A DNA stretch of 64,000 nucleotides from Adiantum capillus-veneris (GCA_014529385.2 CM043962.1:42469598-42533597); one strand, 5' to 3'; shown: positions 1-11,717, numbered from the stretch's first letter. Program-made: numbers and translations. The notes: a model not told the origin generated them from the letters alone.

Positions 1-720
1 AATGGGAACAAAGCGTTGCAATGGGCTCCCATCCAACATTGTTGTGTGTTTGATAGGCCATTTCACTAATGTAATACTACCCACTTCAACTACATTCTCA
101 TTTCTTGCATTTGATCTTTCAATGGCCACACCCACACAAGCAAGGCCAAGTTCCTGGAATTTGACATAATCATGTGAAAATATATATAAAATGGCTCCCT
201 CATTGACAATTTGCATCATTGTCTCATCCTTTAAAAGAACCCTTTGATTTTTCCAAGATTCTCGTATTGATGTTTCAAACTATGGGCTTGTAATTGGTAC
301 TGCATTTGTAGCTTGTGCATCCACATTCTCCTCTTCCTCATCACCATTGTAGCTTGTTATTGATATTGCATTTATAGCTTGTGCATCAACATGATCGTCT
401 TCCTTATCATTGTATGTTTGCATTGGTCCAAGTAAGTTGGCATTCACTAGTGTATACAGTATTTGAACCTTTGGCCACCGAATGGAACTCCAAAGTGAGC
501 CTTGGAGGGAATTAGTATCCATTGTAGGAAAAGGAAGGACCACATCCTTGAAGCATTCCTCTAGTAGTATGGATACATTTCCTTGGCCTATCTTTATACC
601 ACCACAAGTGGAATCTTCATCGGTGCTACACACACAACCAACACCAACAACTTCATTTTCAAATATCACATGCACTTTATTCTCAGATTGAAATTCCATT
701 CTGCAAATGAAAAGATTCAA
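1..720 (-). pseudogene. En/Spm-associated transposase_23/DUF8039-like fragment
   Basis: The minus frame from the ATG at 720 encodes about 146 residues, then meets a TAG at 280-282. The same frame reopens at once and stays open to the window edge. The core GVGCVCSTDEDSTCGGIKIG, followed by a run ending SSIRWPKVQI, matches the layout of the domain at the C-terminus of plant En/Spm TNP1-type proteins: a G.V.ST... strand, a G.. turn, then a WP strand. After the stop a second related strand set ends LVKWPIKHT. I infer a fragment of a CACTA-associated protein of unknown role, broken by one nonsense change and cut by the window edge. A shorter start at the second methionine (MEFQSENKV) is equally possible. 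Recognition is by pattern only. Confidence 0.5.
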
Positions 721-1029
721 TTCTTAATTGCAAAATCAAGTAGAAATTATATCAAAATTACATACAGAAGAATGTTTAAAAGTCAAAATTGAAAACCACA
801 ATTTATGTATTACAATGCACTCTAGGTTAGAAAAGTGGTGGGCGATTGCAACCAAATAATCCATGATACTTTAGGTGGGAGAAAAGGTGTGGTTGATCTT
901 GCAATGGTTGGGAAAATAATCCATGATACTTATGGTTGGGTATATAATGAAGCTTGAGAGCAATGATTGATTGATATTAAAGATGATAAATTGGAGATAT
1001 GATGGCCATACAATGTATCTATCTCTATT
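721..1029. other. AT-rich spacer, no gene seen
   Basis: No convincing coding frame. A short direct repeat of the phrase 'aataatccatgatact' occurs near 858 and 918. Otherwise this is ordinary AT-rich sequence leading into the first minisatellite array. Confidence 0.5.
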
Positions 1030-2270
1030 TGTATGCTTGAATATAGCAGTTTGGACAAGTGGTGGACCTTATGGCTCTTTATGATTCAATGGATAATAAC
1101 TTGTACAATTAGTGGGCGACAAACATTATGACTCTCTATGCTTCAATGGAGATTAGCTTGGACAAGTGGTGGACCTTGTGGCTGTCTACGCTTAAATGGA
1201 GCTCAACTTCAACAAGTGGTGGACCTTATGGATATCTATGCTTGAATGGAGCATATCTTTGACAAGTGGTGGACCTTATGGGCCTCTATGCTTGAATAGA
1301 GCATAGCTTGGACAAGTGGTGGACCTTGTGGACTTGTATGCTTGAATGGAGCATTGCTTGGAAAATTGGTAGACCTTATGGATCGCTGCTTAAAATGAGC
1401 ATACATTGGACAAGTGGTGGACCTTGTGGCTATCGATGCTTTAATGGAGGCAAGTGGTTGGCGTTATGGATCTCTATGCTTCAATAGAACAATGATTGAA
1501 CAAGTGGTGGACCTTATGGGCTTGAATGGAGTATAGATTGGACAAGCGATGGACCTTATGGTTCTCTATGCTTGACTGAAGCATAGATGGAAAAGCGGTG
1601 GACCTTATGGTTCTCTATGATTGAATGGAGCATAGATTGGACAAGTGGTGGACCTTATGGTTCTCTATGCTTGAATGGAGCATAGATGGAAAATTGGTGG
1701 GAATTATAGCTCTCTATGCTTCAACAAAAAAAATATTCAACAAGTGGTGGACCTTGTGGCTCTCTTTGATGGAATGGAACTTAGGTTCAAGTGGTGGACC
1801 TTGTGGCTCTCTTTGATGGAATGGAACTTAGGTTGGACAAGTGGTGGACCTTTTCGCTCCCTATACTTGAATGGAGCATAGCTTGATGGACATTATGGAT
1901 GGAGAGTAGCTTGGTGGATGTTATGGATCCCTATGCCTCAATAGAGCATAGATTGAACAAGTGGTGGACCATATGGTCCTCCATGCTTGAATGGAGTATA
2001 GCTTGGATGACTAGTTGACCTTATGGTCCTATATCCTTGAAGCAAACATATCTTGGACATGTGGTGGACCTGATGGCTCTCTATGTGTTGATCGAGTATA
2101 CATTGGACTAATGGTCGGCCTTATGGCCCTCTATGATTCAAAAGAACTTAACTTAGACAAGTGTTGGACATTGTGGCTCTTTATGCTGTAATGCTTGGAC
2201 ATAACATGTTTATAACCTTGTTTCATCAACTCCCTATGACTAGCTTGCATAAATGGTGGACCTCTTTCTA
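1030..2270. repeat. Degenerate ~50-bp minisatellite array 1
   Basis: About two dozen diverged copies of a unit of roughly 50 bp run head to tail. The unit reads approximately: caagtggtggacc, then ttatggctctctatg, then cttgaatggagcatagcttgga. Good copies of the first block lie near 1057, 1163, 1213, 1261, 1311, 1410, 1640, 1741, 1788 and 1840. Short open frames inside (1625-1881) are by-products of the repeat and have no family resemblance. The decamer aagtggtgga recurs throughout the second array at 4600-7690. Confidence 0.85.
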
Positions 2271-2759
2271 TGTTTCATATTGAAACCTATCATAGGATAT
2301 TTCCTATCTCTAGGACTCAATTGAATTTTTATTGCACATGTGGCCAAGTGGTTCATCTTGAAACTTAGCTTCAACATAGAAGCACCCATTGTACAACTTA
2401 TCATAGATCGAACACATCAACTCTCCATATTCAACACCCCAATGATGGGCGCAATGGGGATTCATGCATAACATCCTCAATCGGGGTCTTAAGCCAACGT
2501 CCTTGAGGGGGTACAGGGGCAACGCCCCCCGGTGGCGGGGTTCGAGGGCTGTCGGTAGACCCCAGCCCATACGATAGACCCTCTTTTTTGTTTTTTTTTT
2601 AAATTGCCAACTCAAAACGTCCAATTTGAAAGAAAACCTTTCAAATTTTAACCTTGGTTTCTAAGTTAAAAAAGCACGCGTTATAGATTTTTAGATAACC
2701 TAGTGTAAGAAGATAATGGAAAATAAGGAAACAAATTTTTTTATCAAAACAATAGAATA
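2271..2759. other. Unique spacer with a GC-rich hairpin-prone island
   Basis: AT-rich flanks enclose a GC-rich island at about 2480-2580. It contains the perfect short hairpin GGGGC-AAC-GCCCC at 2516-2528 and is followed on the plus strand by a T-run at about 2583-2600, an A-run on the minus strand. A 104-codon minus frame (2310-2624) crosses it but has no recognisable domain and I do not call it a gene. It could be the end of an unidentified retroposon or DNA transposon. Confidence 0.4.
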
Positions 2760-2965
2760 GAGACGAATCGCAAAACACAAGTGAAGCAGTAGGACAAAGG
2801 CTCTTTGGACAGAACAGATGCAATTCAGTAAACATAGAGGCGATTTAGCAGTACAAACGCGATTCAACAGTATAAAGGAAATTTGGCAAACACAGAGGCG
2901 ATTCATAGCAAAAAGGGGATTCAACAAAAACAAAGGTTAATCAGTAGAACATAGGCAAAATAGAA
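2760..2965. repeat. Short ~21-bp degenerate tandem repeat
   Basis: About eight diverged copies of a unit close to 'cagtacaaaggcgattcaa' run through this stretch. They vary at the 'aaac/acag' and 'gcgatt' blocks. It is non-coding on the plus strand, and the minus frames crossing it are cysteine/leucine-rich with no family resemblance. Confidence 0.55.
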
Positions 2966-3782
2966 GAAGATTTCACTCGCGACTAAGAGAAGATTTGAGC
3001 TCCTGCAAACTAGTAACCTGCACCTTCCGGATAGTCCTACATGTAGATCACATCAAAGCTGAATTGCACAAAGATTTTTCACATTGTCACACAAACAACA
3101 TTTCTTGTTGTGTAGAGATCGAGAGTTTGGCAAGGTGCATGTATTACAAATCTCTCTCTTTGTCACTTTGTCTCTCTCTTTCTCTCACCCTCATCTGCAT
3201 CGATTTTAGGGTTTCAAGAAACCCACATGGTTCTTTTCTTCTGTGTGCCTCCTTTTACGCACACACACAAAACCCACACATATTCTCTTTCTCTCAATAT
3301 TCTCTTCACTCACATGCTTACCCACACAGACACATAAACACGCATAATCAAATACATACTCTTTCTCTCTCACACAAACATTCAGATGAAATTCAAAATT
3401 TTCAATTACGGCTCTGTCTATCCTTCTTGTGTAGGTACACCCATTGTGTTGATAATATTCATGCATTGTATGTATAGACATACGAGTGACTGTGCGATTA
3501 TTTTTCCTATGTAAAGGTTCTATGTACATACTTAAACGTACATACTGATAGGTGAAAACAATAATGTACACGATAGTGTAAGTTTGAGTAGACTTACTTG
3601 TGAGTTTCGGTGAGGTTGATTCTTGCACTGAGGTATGCTTTGGTATTGTTTTTCTTCTTTCTGTCCAATACGTCTCAAACTTTGACTTCCATTCTTCTTT
3701 CTCAACAAATTTATTATAGCTCGGTGACAAAAACCTAGTGGGATAAAATGAGAAAAGATCTATACATAAAGAAAGACCAGCT
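2966..3782. other. Pyrimidine-rich low-complexity stretch, no gene
   Basis: Plus strand 3140-3380 is rich in ctctctc and cacaca runs. Long frames on both strands here (plus 2995-3477, minus 3206-3787) are compositional artefacts: serine/leucine/histidine-rich one way, arginine/glutamate-rich the other. No domain or splice structure stands out. Confidence 0.5.
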
Positions 3783-4600
3783 ACCATATTAATTTCACCT
3801 AGGCTACTAGTTGGCCCTAGGGTTTAGGGTTGAGGTTCGGGTTGAAATTGAGATTAAACAAATGGTGGAACTTGCTCTCGTGTTGTAATATCTCTGTGAG
3901 GCATGGTCTCATATGTTTTCTTCACAAGTGCTTGTATATTAAGGTTGTTCAAGTTGTGGATCTCGGGTTTGAGTTTCACTCTGTAAGAAACTTTAAATTT
4001 AGGCGGGAAAATTAGATTTCAAGCAATAAAATTCTAGCAAAAAATTTTGAATTGGAGCCGAGTAATTTGAATTCAAGTGGGAAAATTCAAATTATGGCGA
4101 GAAAATTTGAATTCGAGCAGGAAAAGTTAAATTTGCGTGAGAAAGTTTGAAAGCACTTTGTTCAAAGTTCCGATAAGGTGGATCTAGGAGAAGAGCTATC
4201 ATATTAATTTCACCTAGGTTGCTAGTTGGCCCTAGGGTTTAGGGTTGAGGTTCGGGTTGAAATCGAGATTGGACAAGTGGTGGATCTTGCTCTCATGTTG
4301 TAACTTCTCCGTGAGGCATGGTCTCATATGTTTTCTTCACAAGTGCTTATATGTTAAGGTTGGTCAAGTGGTGGATCTCGGGTTTGAGTTTCACTCTAAA
4401 AGAAACTTTAAATCTAGGTGGTAAAGTTTGAATTCAAGTGGCGGGAAAATATGAACTAGAGCTTGGTAATTTGAATTTAGGTGAAGAAATTCGAAGTGAA
4501 ACGGAAAAATTCAAATTGAAGCGAGAAAATTTGAATTTGTGTGGGAAGTTTGAATTCACTTTGTTCAAAATTCGAATGAGGTGGATCTAGGAGACACCAA
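3783..4600. repeat. Two-copy tandem duplication, ~410-bp unit
   Basis: The block starting at 3783 ('ccatattaatttcacctagg') recurs at about 4197. Both copies run through 'ccctagggtttagggttgag', the phrase about fast 'ggcatggtctcatatg' and a series of gaattt-rich lines, and end with 'aggtggatctaggaga'. Divergence is moderate. The segment 'gggtttaggg' contains one plant-type telomere heptamer (TTTAGGG) per copy, but it is not iterated. Confidence 0.75.
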
Positions 4601-7600
4601 CCATTGCATCTACCTTCCAACACTTGGTTAAAATGGCCAAGTGGTGGATCTAAGTTCAAGGGAAGAGTGCTAAGAATGGACAAGTGGTGGATCTAGGGTC
4701 TAGTTATCCCGAACACTTTATTTGAAATTGGAAGGTGGTGGATATAGAAGATACCAACAATGGCATCCACCTTTCAAGACCTAGCTAGAATGGCCAAGTG
4801 GTGGATTTAGGATGTACCATTTTTAGACACTTTATTTGAAGTGTCAAGAATGTATCTACATTTCAAGACTTGGTTAATGGCCAAGTGGTGGACCTTTAAT
4901 GCACCCAAATTCAAGAAATCATTAGATTAGCTAAGTGGTGGATCTTGGATGCACCCACCTCCCATACTTGGTTAGCATGGGTGAGTGGTGGATGTTGGAT
5001 GCATCCACCTTCAGGGCTTGGTGAGAATGGCCGAGTGGCGCATCACAGGCTTACCTAGCCCACATATTTTGTTTGAAATTGCAAGGTGTTGGATGTAGGA
5101 GAAACCAACCACTGCATCCAGCTTGCAAGGCTTGGTTACAATGGCCAGGTGGTGAATCTTGAATGCAACTACATTCAAGACTTGGTTAGAATAGCTAGGT
5201 GGTGCATCTAAGGGCGACATATCCCACACGCTTGGTTTAAAGGTAGAAGCTTGTAGATTTAGGGGACATCCACCATTGCATCCACTTTCTAGAACTTGCT
5301 TAGAATGGCCTAGTGTTGGAGCTTGCATGCAATCGTCTTCTAGGACTTGCTTAGAATGGCCAAGTGGTGCATATAAGACCTAACATCTTCACACACTTTA
5401 TTTAAAATTTCAAGGTCACAATAGTTAAGTAGTGGATCTAGAGTTTACTCATGTCACAAACTTTGTGTAAAATAAGAAGTGTTATGATGTTGAATACCAT
5501 TAACTTTAAGACATGGTTAAAATGGCCAAGTGGTGGGTCACCCACCTACCAATACTTGGTTATAATGGCCAAGTGGTGGATCACCCTTCTACCAATACTT
5601 GGTTAAAACTTCCAAGTGGTGGATGTATGGTCTATGTTTCCTATAAACACTATTTAAAATTGATAGAGGGTGGGCATAGAAGAGACAAACCATTACATCC
5701 ATCTTGCAAGCTTTGGTTGGAATAGTCAAGTGGTGGATCTTATAGCCACCTTTAAGACTTGGCTAGAATGGCCAGGTGGTGGATCTAAGGTCTATATATT
5801 GCACACACTTTTTTTTTAAATGGGAAGCTGATAGATGTAGAAGAAACCAACTATTGCATCGACCCTACAAGGTTTGATTAGAATGGCCAAGTGGTGGATC
5901 TTAATTGCATCCACCTTTAAAACTTGGCTAGAATGGCCAGATGGCAACCTTGCAAGACCTGGTAAGAATGGCCAAGTGGTGGATTTTGGATGCGACCACC
6001 TTCAAGAACTAGCTAGAATGGCCAAGTAGTGGATGTAAGGTAGACTACCTTTCTCACACACTTTGTTGAAAGTTATAAATTGGAAGATTTAGGAGACACC
6101 AACCATTGCACCCACCTTCTAAAACTTGGCTAGAATGTCCAAGTGTTGGATCTTGGATGCACTCACCCTCTAGGACATGGTTAGAATGGCACAATGGGGA
6201 ATCTAAGGTCTACCTATTTCACACACTTTATTTGAAATTGCAAGGTGGTGGATCTACGAGACGCCAACAATTGGATCCACATTTCAAGACTTGGCTAAAA
6301 TGGCCAAGTGGTGGATCTTTGGTGGATCTAAGGTCTACATATTGCACACACTTTGTTTAAAATGAGAAGTTGGTGGATATATGAGAAACCAACCATTGCA
6401 TCCACCTTACAAGGCCTCGTTATAATGGCCAAGTGATGGATCTTGGATGCACCCACCTTCAAGGATTGGCTAGAATGGCTAAGTGGTGGATCTAAGGTCT
6501 ATCTTTCTCACACACTTTTTTGAAAGTTGTAGGATTTAGGAGACGCCAAAGATTGCACCCACATTCCAAAACTTGGCTAGAATGACCAAGTGTTGGATCT
6601 TGGATGCACTCACTCTCCAGGAATTGGTTAGAATGGGCCACTGGTGAATTGAAGGTCTGCCTATTTCATGAACTTTATTTGAAATTGCAAGGTGGTGGAT
6701 CTAGGAGACAGAAACAATTGGATCCACATTTCAAACCTTGGTTAAGATGACCGAGTGGTGGACCGTTGATGCACATACTTTCCAAATCTTAATCTGAATG
6801 GCCAAGTGGTGATCTAGGGTCTACTCATCCCACAAAATTTGTGTAAAATTACAAGTCTTATGATGGCCAAGTGTTGAATGCACCTAACTTTAAGACATGG
6901 TTAGAATGGCCAAGTGGTGGATCATGGATGCACTCACCTACCAATACTTGGATCATGGATGTACCCACCTACCAATACTTCATTAGAATGGCCAAATGGT
7001 GGATCTAAGTTCTACATATTTCACACACTTTGTTTAAAATTGGAAGTTGGTGAATGTAAGAGAAACCAACAATTGCATCCACCTTGTAAGATATGTTTAG
7101 AATGGCCAAGTGGTGGATCTTAATTGTAGCCACATTTGAAACTTGGTTAGAATGGCCAGGTGGTGAATCTAAGGTCTACATATTGCACACACTTTGTTTA
7201 GAATAGAAAGTTGGTGGATGTAGGAGAAACCAACCATTGCATCCACCTTGCAAGACGTGCTTAGAATGGCTAAGAGGTGGATCCGAATTGCAGCCACCTT
7301 CAAAACTTGGTTAGAATGGTCAGGTGGTGGATCTAAGGTGTGCATATTGCACACACTTTGTTTAAAATGGGAAGTTGGTGGATGAAGGAGAAACCAACCA
7401 TTGCAACCACCTTGGAAGACCTAGTTAGAATGGCCAAATGGTGGATCTTGGATGCAACCGCCTTCCAAGAATTGTCTAGAATGGCCAAATAGTGAATCTA
7501 GAATCTACCTATCCTACATACTTTATTTAAAGATGCAATGTGATGGATCAAAGATACACCAACAATTGTACCCACCTTTCAAAGGCTTGCTTAGAATAGC

Positions 7601-7690
7601 CAAGTGGTGGATCTTTGATGTACCGATCTTTCAAGGCTTGGTTAGAATGGCCAAGTGGTGGATCTAAGATGGATAAAGTCTTGAAAATGT
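4601..7690. repeat. Degenerate minisatellite array 2 (composite unit)
   Basis: About 3 kb of head-to-tail diverged units built from three recurring lines: 'gaatggccaagtggtggatc', 'acacactttgtttaaaat.g.aag.tggtgga' and 'accaaccattgcatccacctt.caagacttggtta'. The elementary spacing of the gtggtgga core is about 55-60 bp. The composite unit carrying 'ccaaccattgcatccacc' repeats at roughly 170-230 bp, for example near 6070, 6390, 7065 and 7230. Small open frames inside (5011-5328, 6106-6360, 7452-7667) are repeat translations, not genes. The core decamer is shared with array 1. Confidence 0.85.
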
Positions 7691-7991
7691 ATTTCAAATG
7701 GTTTATTTAAAGGATTCAAAATAACCTACCTTGAAACACTTATTCTAAATGACTTATGGGATCTAAGATACACCTACTTTGGTTATCAAATATCTAAATT
7801 GGATCAATATTTAATTTTAAAATCTAAAAGTTTTTGAAGTGTGTAAATAAAATTTTATGTGTGAATTAAGTTTTATACGCTTTCAAAAATTTATTACATT
7901 CAACATGTCATTATAGATTCTAACTATTTATTTGTGTTTTCTTTGATTTTAAAGAAAAAATGGTTCAAAATGAAAATCTGTGACGGTTTAG
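7691..7991. other. AT-rich spacer, possible intron end
   Basis: AT-rich sequence without a coding frame. It ends in GGTTTAG at 7985-7991, directly before the open frame of the next gene fragment, which would fit a 3' splice site. Confidence 0.4.
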
Positions 7992-9530
7992 GGTAATGTT
8001 GACTTTGCAAATGATGATAAGAGAAAATGGTACTTAGGCGTTTATGGAGTGCAAGGTGCACAATTTCAGAAAGTGCATGTCTTTGTTGCTAGTGACGAAG
8101 ATGAGAATAGATTTGATGATCTAGGGCAGTCTCTGCAAGTGTTTCAACAATTGAAGGACGTCCTGACATTGAGTGCATTAACATTGGGATACCTGAAAAT
8201 TATGAGTACCAACTATTGGCAAATTCCTATGTCGTTGAAAAAATGGTCAAAGACAAGGAAGAGACAATGTTTTCATACGGTTGGGATGTTAATGAAGATT
8301 TAGTTGATATCATTGCAGATAGGCTACAAGATGCAATTACTATTGCTTTAAAAGGCAAGCAAGTGAAGAATAAGAAATCAAAATTGAAGACCACAACCAA
8401 AAAGGCAAGGGGTGTTACAACAACTGGTGTTGCAAATGTAGATAAGGCCATTTTGAGATCAAAGGACACAAGCAATCAACCCTTATTAAGGTTTGTGGAG
8501 CCTGATCGCTTAGAGAACGAGGTCCAAAAAGCTAAGAAGAGTGCTATAGGAGGCATGGAAAAGTATTCCGCATACTTCCCTTTCAAGTATAAGGAGTACG
8601 AGATTCCCGTCACTAATTGTTTTCTTTCTCCTGATCATTATAATTGTCGCCAGCAGCTAAAGCCTGATCAAGTACAAAATTTTATGCTCTTCTTTGGAGC
8701 AAGTGCAAACCGGCCTTCATTATGTGCTTATCTAATTCCTGTAAAGAATTGTGGCCAAAATTATGGAGTTCCAATGACACGAACTAAGGTAGAAGAAGAA
8801 AGACTTGTTGAATACAAGTTTTGGATCATTAATGGCCAACACTCAATTTATGCAGCCAAAATGTTAAGATTTCATGATAAAAAAGGATGGTGGCTCCTAG
8901 GATCTAATACAAGTTTATGAGAAAAGAAAGGCCCAGATTGTTGTAGATCCATCCCCACAAGTTGCAACAGCCATATCAGCCATAGAAAATGAGGAGGCAA
9001 AGGCACTATATGTTAAGCAACCTTACAATGACATTCTCAAGCATCTTCGTAGTCAATGGATATTTCAAAAACTCCCATCACATCCAAACATTGGAGAAAA
9101 GGAAGGTGCAGAATCTCATACACCTTGGGATGTAAGTTTTCTTTTCCTTTCTCTCTCATGGTTATTTAATGATAAAACAACTAAAATTCTTATGTTTAAT
9201 TTGTTTTTGGTTTTGCAAGCATTTCTCAAAATGTCAAGGATTTCTACTGGTGCATCATTCATCACCAAACAAGCTCATATGGTCACTTACTCTGATCCTA
9301 TTTATGATGATCGATGGCTGAAGATCATAGAGCAATTAGAGAGAGAGAGAGAGGGAGAGAGAGAGAATAAGAAGCTAGGGGGTACAATTTTTAGATATTT
9401 ATGTGATCTAGACAAAGATGAAGTAGAAAAGATTCAAACAGAAATAGAGACTGGAATGATTGTGATGTCAAAATTGCACAAAAGCATCAATTTTACAAAG
9501 AAATTCTCTGTGAGAGTAAAATCCCCTTAA
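7992..9530 (+). pseudogene. Frameshifted gene fragment with NGQHS motif
   Basis: Plus-strand coding sequence split over frames. Frame 0 runs from 7992 (GNVDFANDDKRKW) to about 8150. It shifts to frame 2 (8150-8900, GRPDIECINIGIPENY to GWWLL) and back to frame 0 from 8901 (DLIQVYEKRKAQIVVDPS) to the TAA at 9528. The middle part has N.RQQLKPDQVQNF followed 60-70 residues later by FWIINGQHSIYAAK. That order resembles ParB/sulfiredoxin-like and DGQHR-type proteins, where a (D/N)GQHR box follows a short helix. This is an inference from motif layout, not an assignment. A GTAAGT donor-like site lies at 9132, but the open frame continues through it and the best acceptor (9219) would shift the frame. 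Codons near 9341-9364 are a GA microsatellite giving ERERE. Probably a decayed copy of an uncharacterised plant gene. Confidence 0.5.
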
Positions 9531-10459
9531 CTCTCAATCTACATGTCCAATAACATGAAATTTGGTGGGTTTGGTCAATACAACATGTAGAAGATGGGTA
9601 TAATGCTGCTAGAATCACCCTTCAGACATCATACGCGTATGATGTCTGCTAATAGATTTTTGGACAGAATTCATTCACAATCATATCCAAGCCTCTAGCA
9701 CTGGTTTTCAAGCACTTCTACCAATTTTTATGCAAAACTATGCTCAGAATCTCAAGTTTCTCTTTTTTCCGTTTCAGACACTCCGTCTTTTGTCTTTTCG
9801 GTGTCAAGAGGTAGTCAAAACTCTAGTTTCAATGTGTAATCAGGGTACAAACCCCCTTTTGAACATAGTGGTGCAATCAAAATTTTCAAATTTGGTCTCT
9901 AATGCCCCTTGAGACATTATACGCGTAAAATGTCCAAGTTTACAGAATGTTAGTTTTTGTTCACAGAACCCTTGCACATGCCCTCTTATATGCTCAGCAC
10001 CAATCAGTCATGCAAAAATATCAACATAACTCCTTTTATTGCATTTTTTCTCAAAAGCAGACTTTTCAGAGATTCTAATTGCAAACAAGTACTTTAGCAA
10101 ATAAATCAATCATGAATAGCTCTAGATTAGAATCATATTACTTACCTAAAGCTACTCCTACAAATCATATAGGGTTTTTCATCTATGAGTAGAAAAATGC
10201 TTCAATGCCACACATGCACTAGCAAACACTTTTATCACCTCACAAACCACTCGACCACCAAAAACTACTCTAATCTACAAATCCTAACTAAATCTATCTA
10301 GTTGCAGACCCTCGGCAAGACACATGCTTCCTAGCTATCCACTTGATCTCGGAATAACCTCTTCCAGATCCACTTAAGAAAAATGCTTTCTTTAGCCGAA
10401 ACTAAAGCAAGCAACCATCACACGAGTGTTAATAGGAATACCTACCTAAGTCCTTGTAT
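9531..10459 (-). mobile_element. Untranslated leader of a second, truncated D-type element
   Basis: No gene. In minus orientation this segment follows directly on a primer binding site (10460-10477), as a 5' leader of an LTR element would. It is AT-rich, without a gag start, and ends against the plus-strand gene fragment. It contains one perfect and one imperfect palindrome centred on ACGCGT. I infer that it is the beginning of a second D copy sharing the LTR at 10478-12201. Confidence 0.45.
9623..9648. repeat. Perfect 26-bp palindrome centred on ACGCGT
   Basis: The half-site cagacatcatacg is followed immediately by its exact reverse complement. A related imperfect palindrome lies at 9913-9932 (acattatacg/cgtaaaatgt). 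Both centre on the same hexamer, about 290 bp apart. Confidence 0.9.
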
Positions 10460-10477
10460 CCTCGGCAGCGGCGCCAA
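10460..10477 (-). other. Primer binding site (tRNA-Asp type), minus strand
   Basis: The minus strand reads TTGGCGCCGCTGCCGAGG directly after the LTR end CCCGCAACA. Plant Gypsy elements commonly use TGGCGCCGTTGCCGGGGA, complementary to the 3' end of tRNA-Asp. This copy differs at a few positions. Confidence 0.8.
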
Positions 10478-11198
10478 TGTTGCGGGAGTGAATCACACCA
10501 CCCACAAAGTGCATGCAACACAACCTAGATCAACATAATGTCAATCGAGGACACATATGATATGATAGGCACACAGAGGAAATTTATTTATCTTGTCAGG
10601 CTAAGACCATCCTACACATACAACACTCTAGAAGGCTAACTAAACCACAACCTAGAATCTCACTACTCTCAACTACACCACCCAAGCCACATACAGACAA
10701 ACGGAAGGAAAATCACTAAACCATGCCAGAATCATACGAAACTTATGGAGCACCATCCCCTCACTAGGATACACCTGTCCCTAAGCCTCTACACCCAAAA
10801 CCCTAGCTCTAAACCCATATGCGGTAAGACATAGCAAAATTTTGAAAGTGCTCGAAATTGAAATCTATGAGTAACTATGCGTAGCTTATGTCGCTACGAT
10901 TCTAACGACTACTTGCAGGCAGAAAACAAAACATCATTTGATATACTTACAACCACAAAGAGCTTGTAGACGCATCAACGCACGTGCTCCATTCCACAAG
11001 GAATGCTTGGCGTCGATGTGCGTAGCTCTTGCTGAGGCTACAACAATGGTGCGGTCGAATCTCCAATGTGATGACGAGCGGGAAGTAGCACCAAGATGAT
11101 GAAGCTCACGCTCTCTCTCTTCCTCTCTCACGCACAGTAGACGACAACGCTCAACTTATGATTATGATTAAGTGTCTTTACAAAAGTGACCTAGGTAC

Positions 11199-11206
11199 CT
11201 TATATA
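11199..11206 (-). promoter_or_regulatory. TATA-like box in LTR of D
   Basis: TATATAAG on the minus strand, roughly 1 kb into the LTR from its U3 end. This position suits the U3/R border of a long LTR. Confidence 0.45.
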
Positions 11207-11717
11207 CTAAGGCCACCTTAGGTAAACCAAAAATAGAGTTTGAGGGGTCAAATGGCTTGGTATTTACAATCTGGAAGTGCCATTGCACCTCAGCTTCTGC
11301 AACTAGACTACCTACTTATTACAAATGATATTTATGAGACCATAATCTGCATCATTCCATACCTCTTAGAAAATAAGGCTTTGTTGAGTTATGTCGTGTT
11401 GTTGAACCAATCGTCAACACTGGCACAACTTTTGGTAGTCAACTCTCCTACTTACCATTCAATTTTTACAGTAAAATTGGCCAATTGAACAGTATCTGAC
11501 CAACAAATGGAACCTTAGATAGACTAAGCCGCACCGTAATGTCCCGACATGATTATGACTTTCCTGTACTGCCCCGACGTATTTACGATATCGCTTTTTA
11601 TAAAAAATTTCATTGTAAAATTCCCGTCTGGTCCCGTTTCTGCTCCAGCTGATCATTTTTAAATTCGACGGAGACTAAAATTAATATTTTTATGTTTAGG
11701 TCATCATAAAAATCACA

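Noticed and set aside
280-792. Plus-strand open frames at 482-691 and 583-792
   Set aside because: They are shadows of the minus-strand En/Spm-like frame, which has the recognisable domain pattern.
3803-3832. Telomere-like sequence (gggtttaggg)
   Set aside because: Only one heptamer per copy, not iterated, so not an interstitial telomere array.
1030-7690. CRISPR-like array (repeats at regular spacing)
   Set aside because: Units are degenerate along their whole length with no unique spacers and no cas genes. These are plant minisatellites.
9132-9219. 88-bp intron with GTAAGT donor in the NGQHS gene fragment
   Set aside because: Frame 0 stays open and protein-like across it, and splicing at the best acceptor would put the next exon out of frame.
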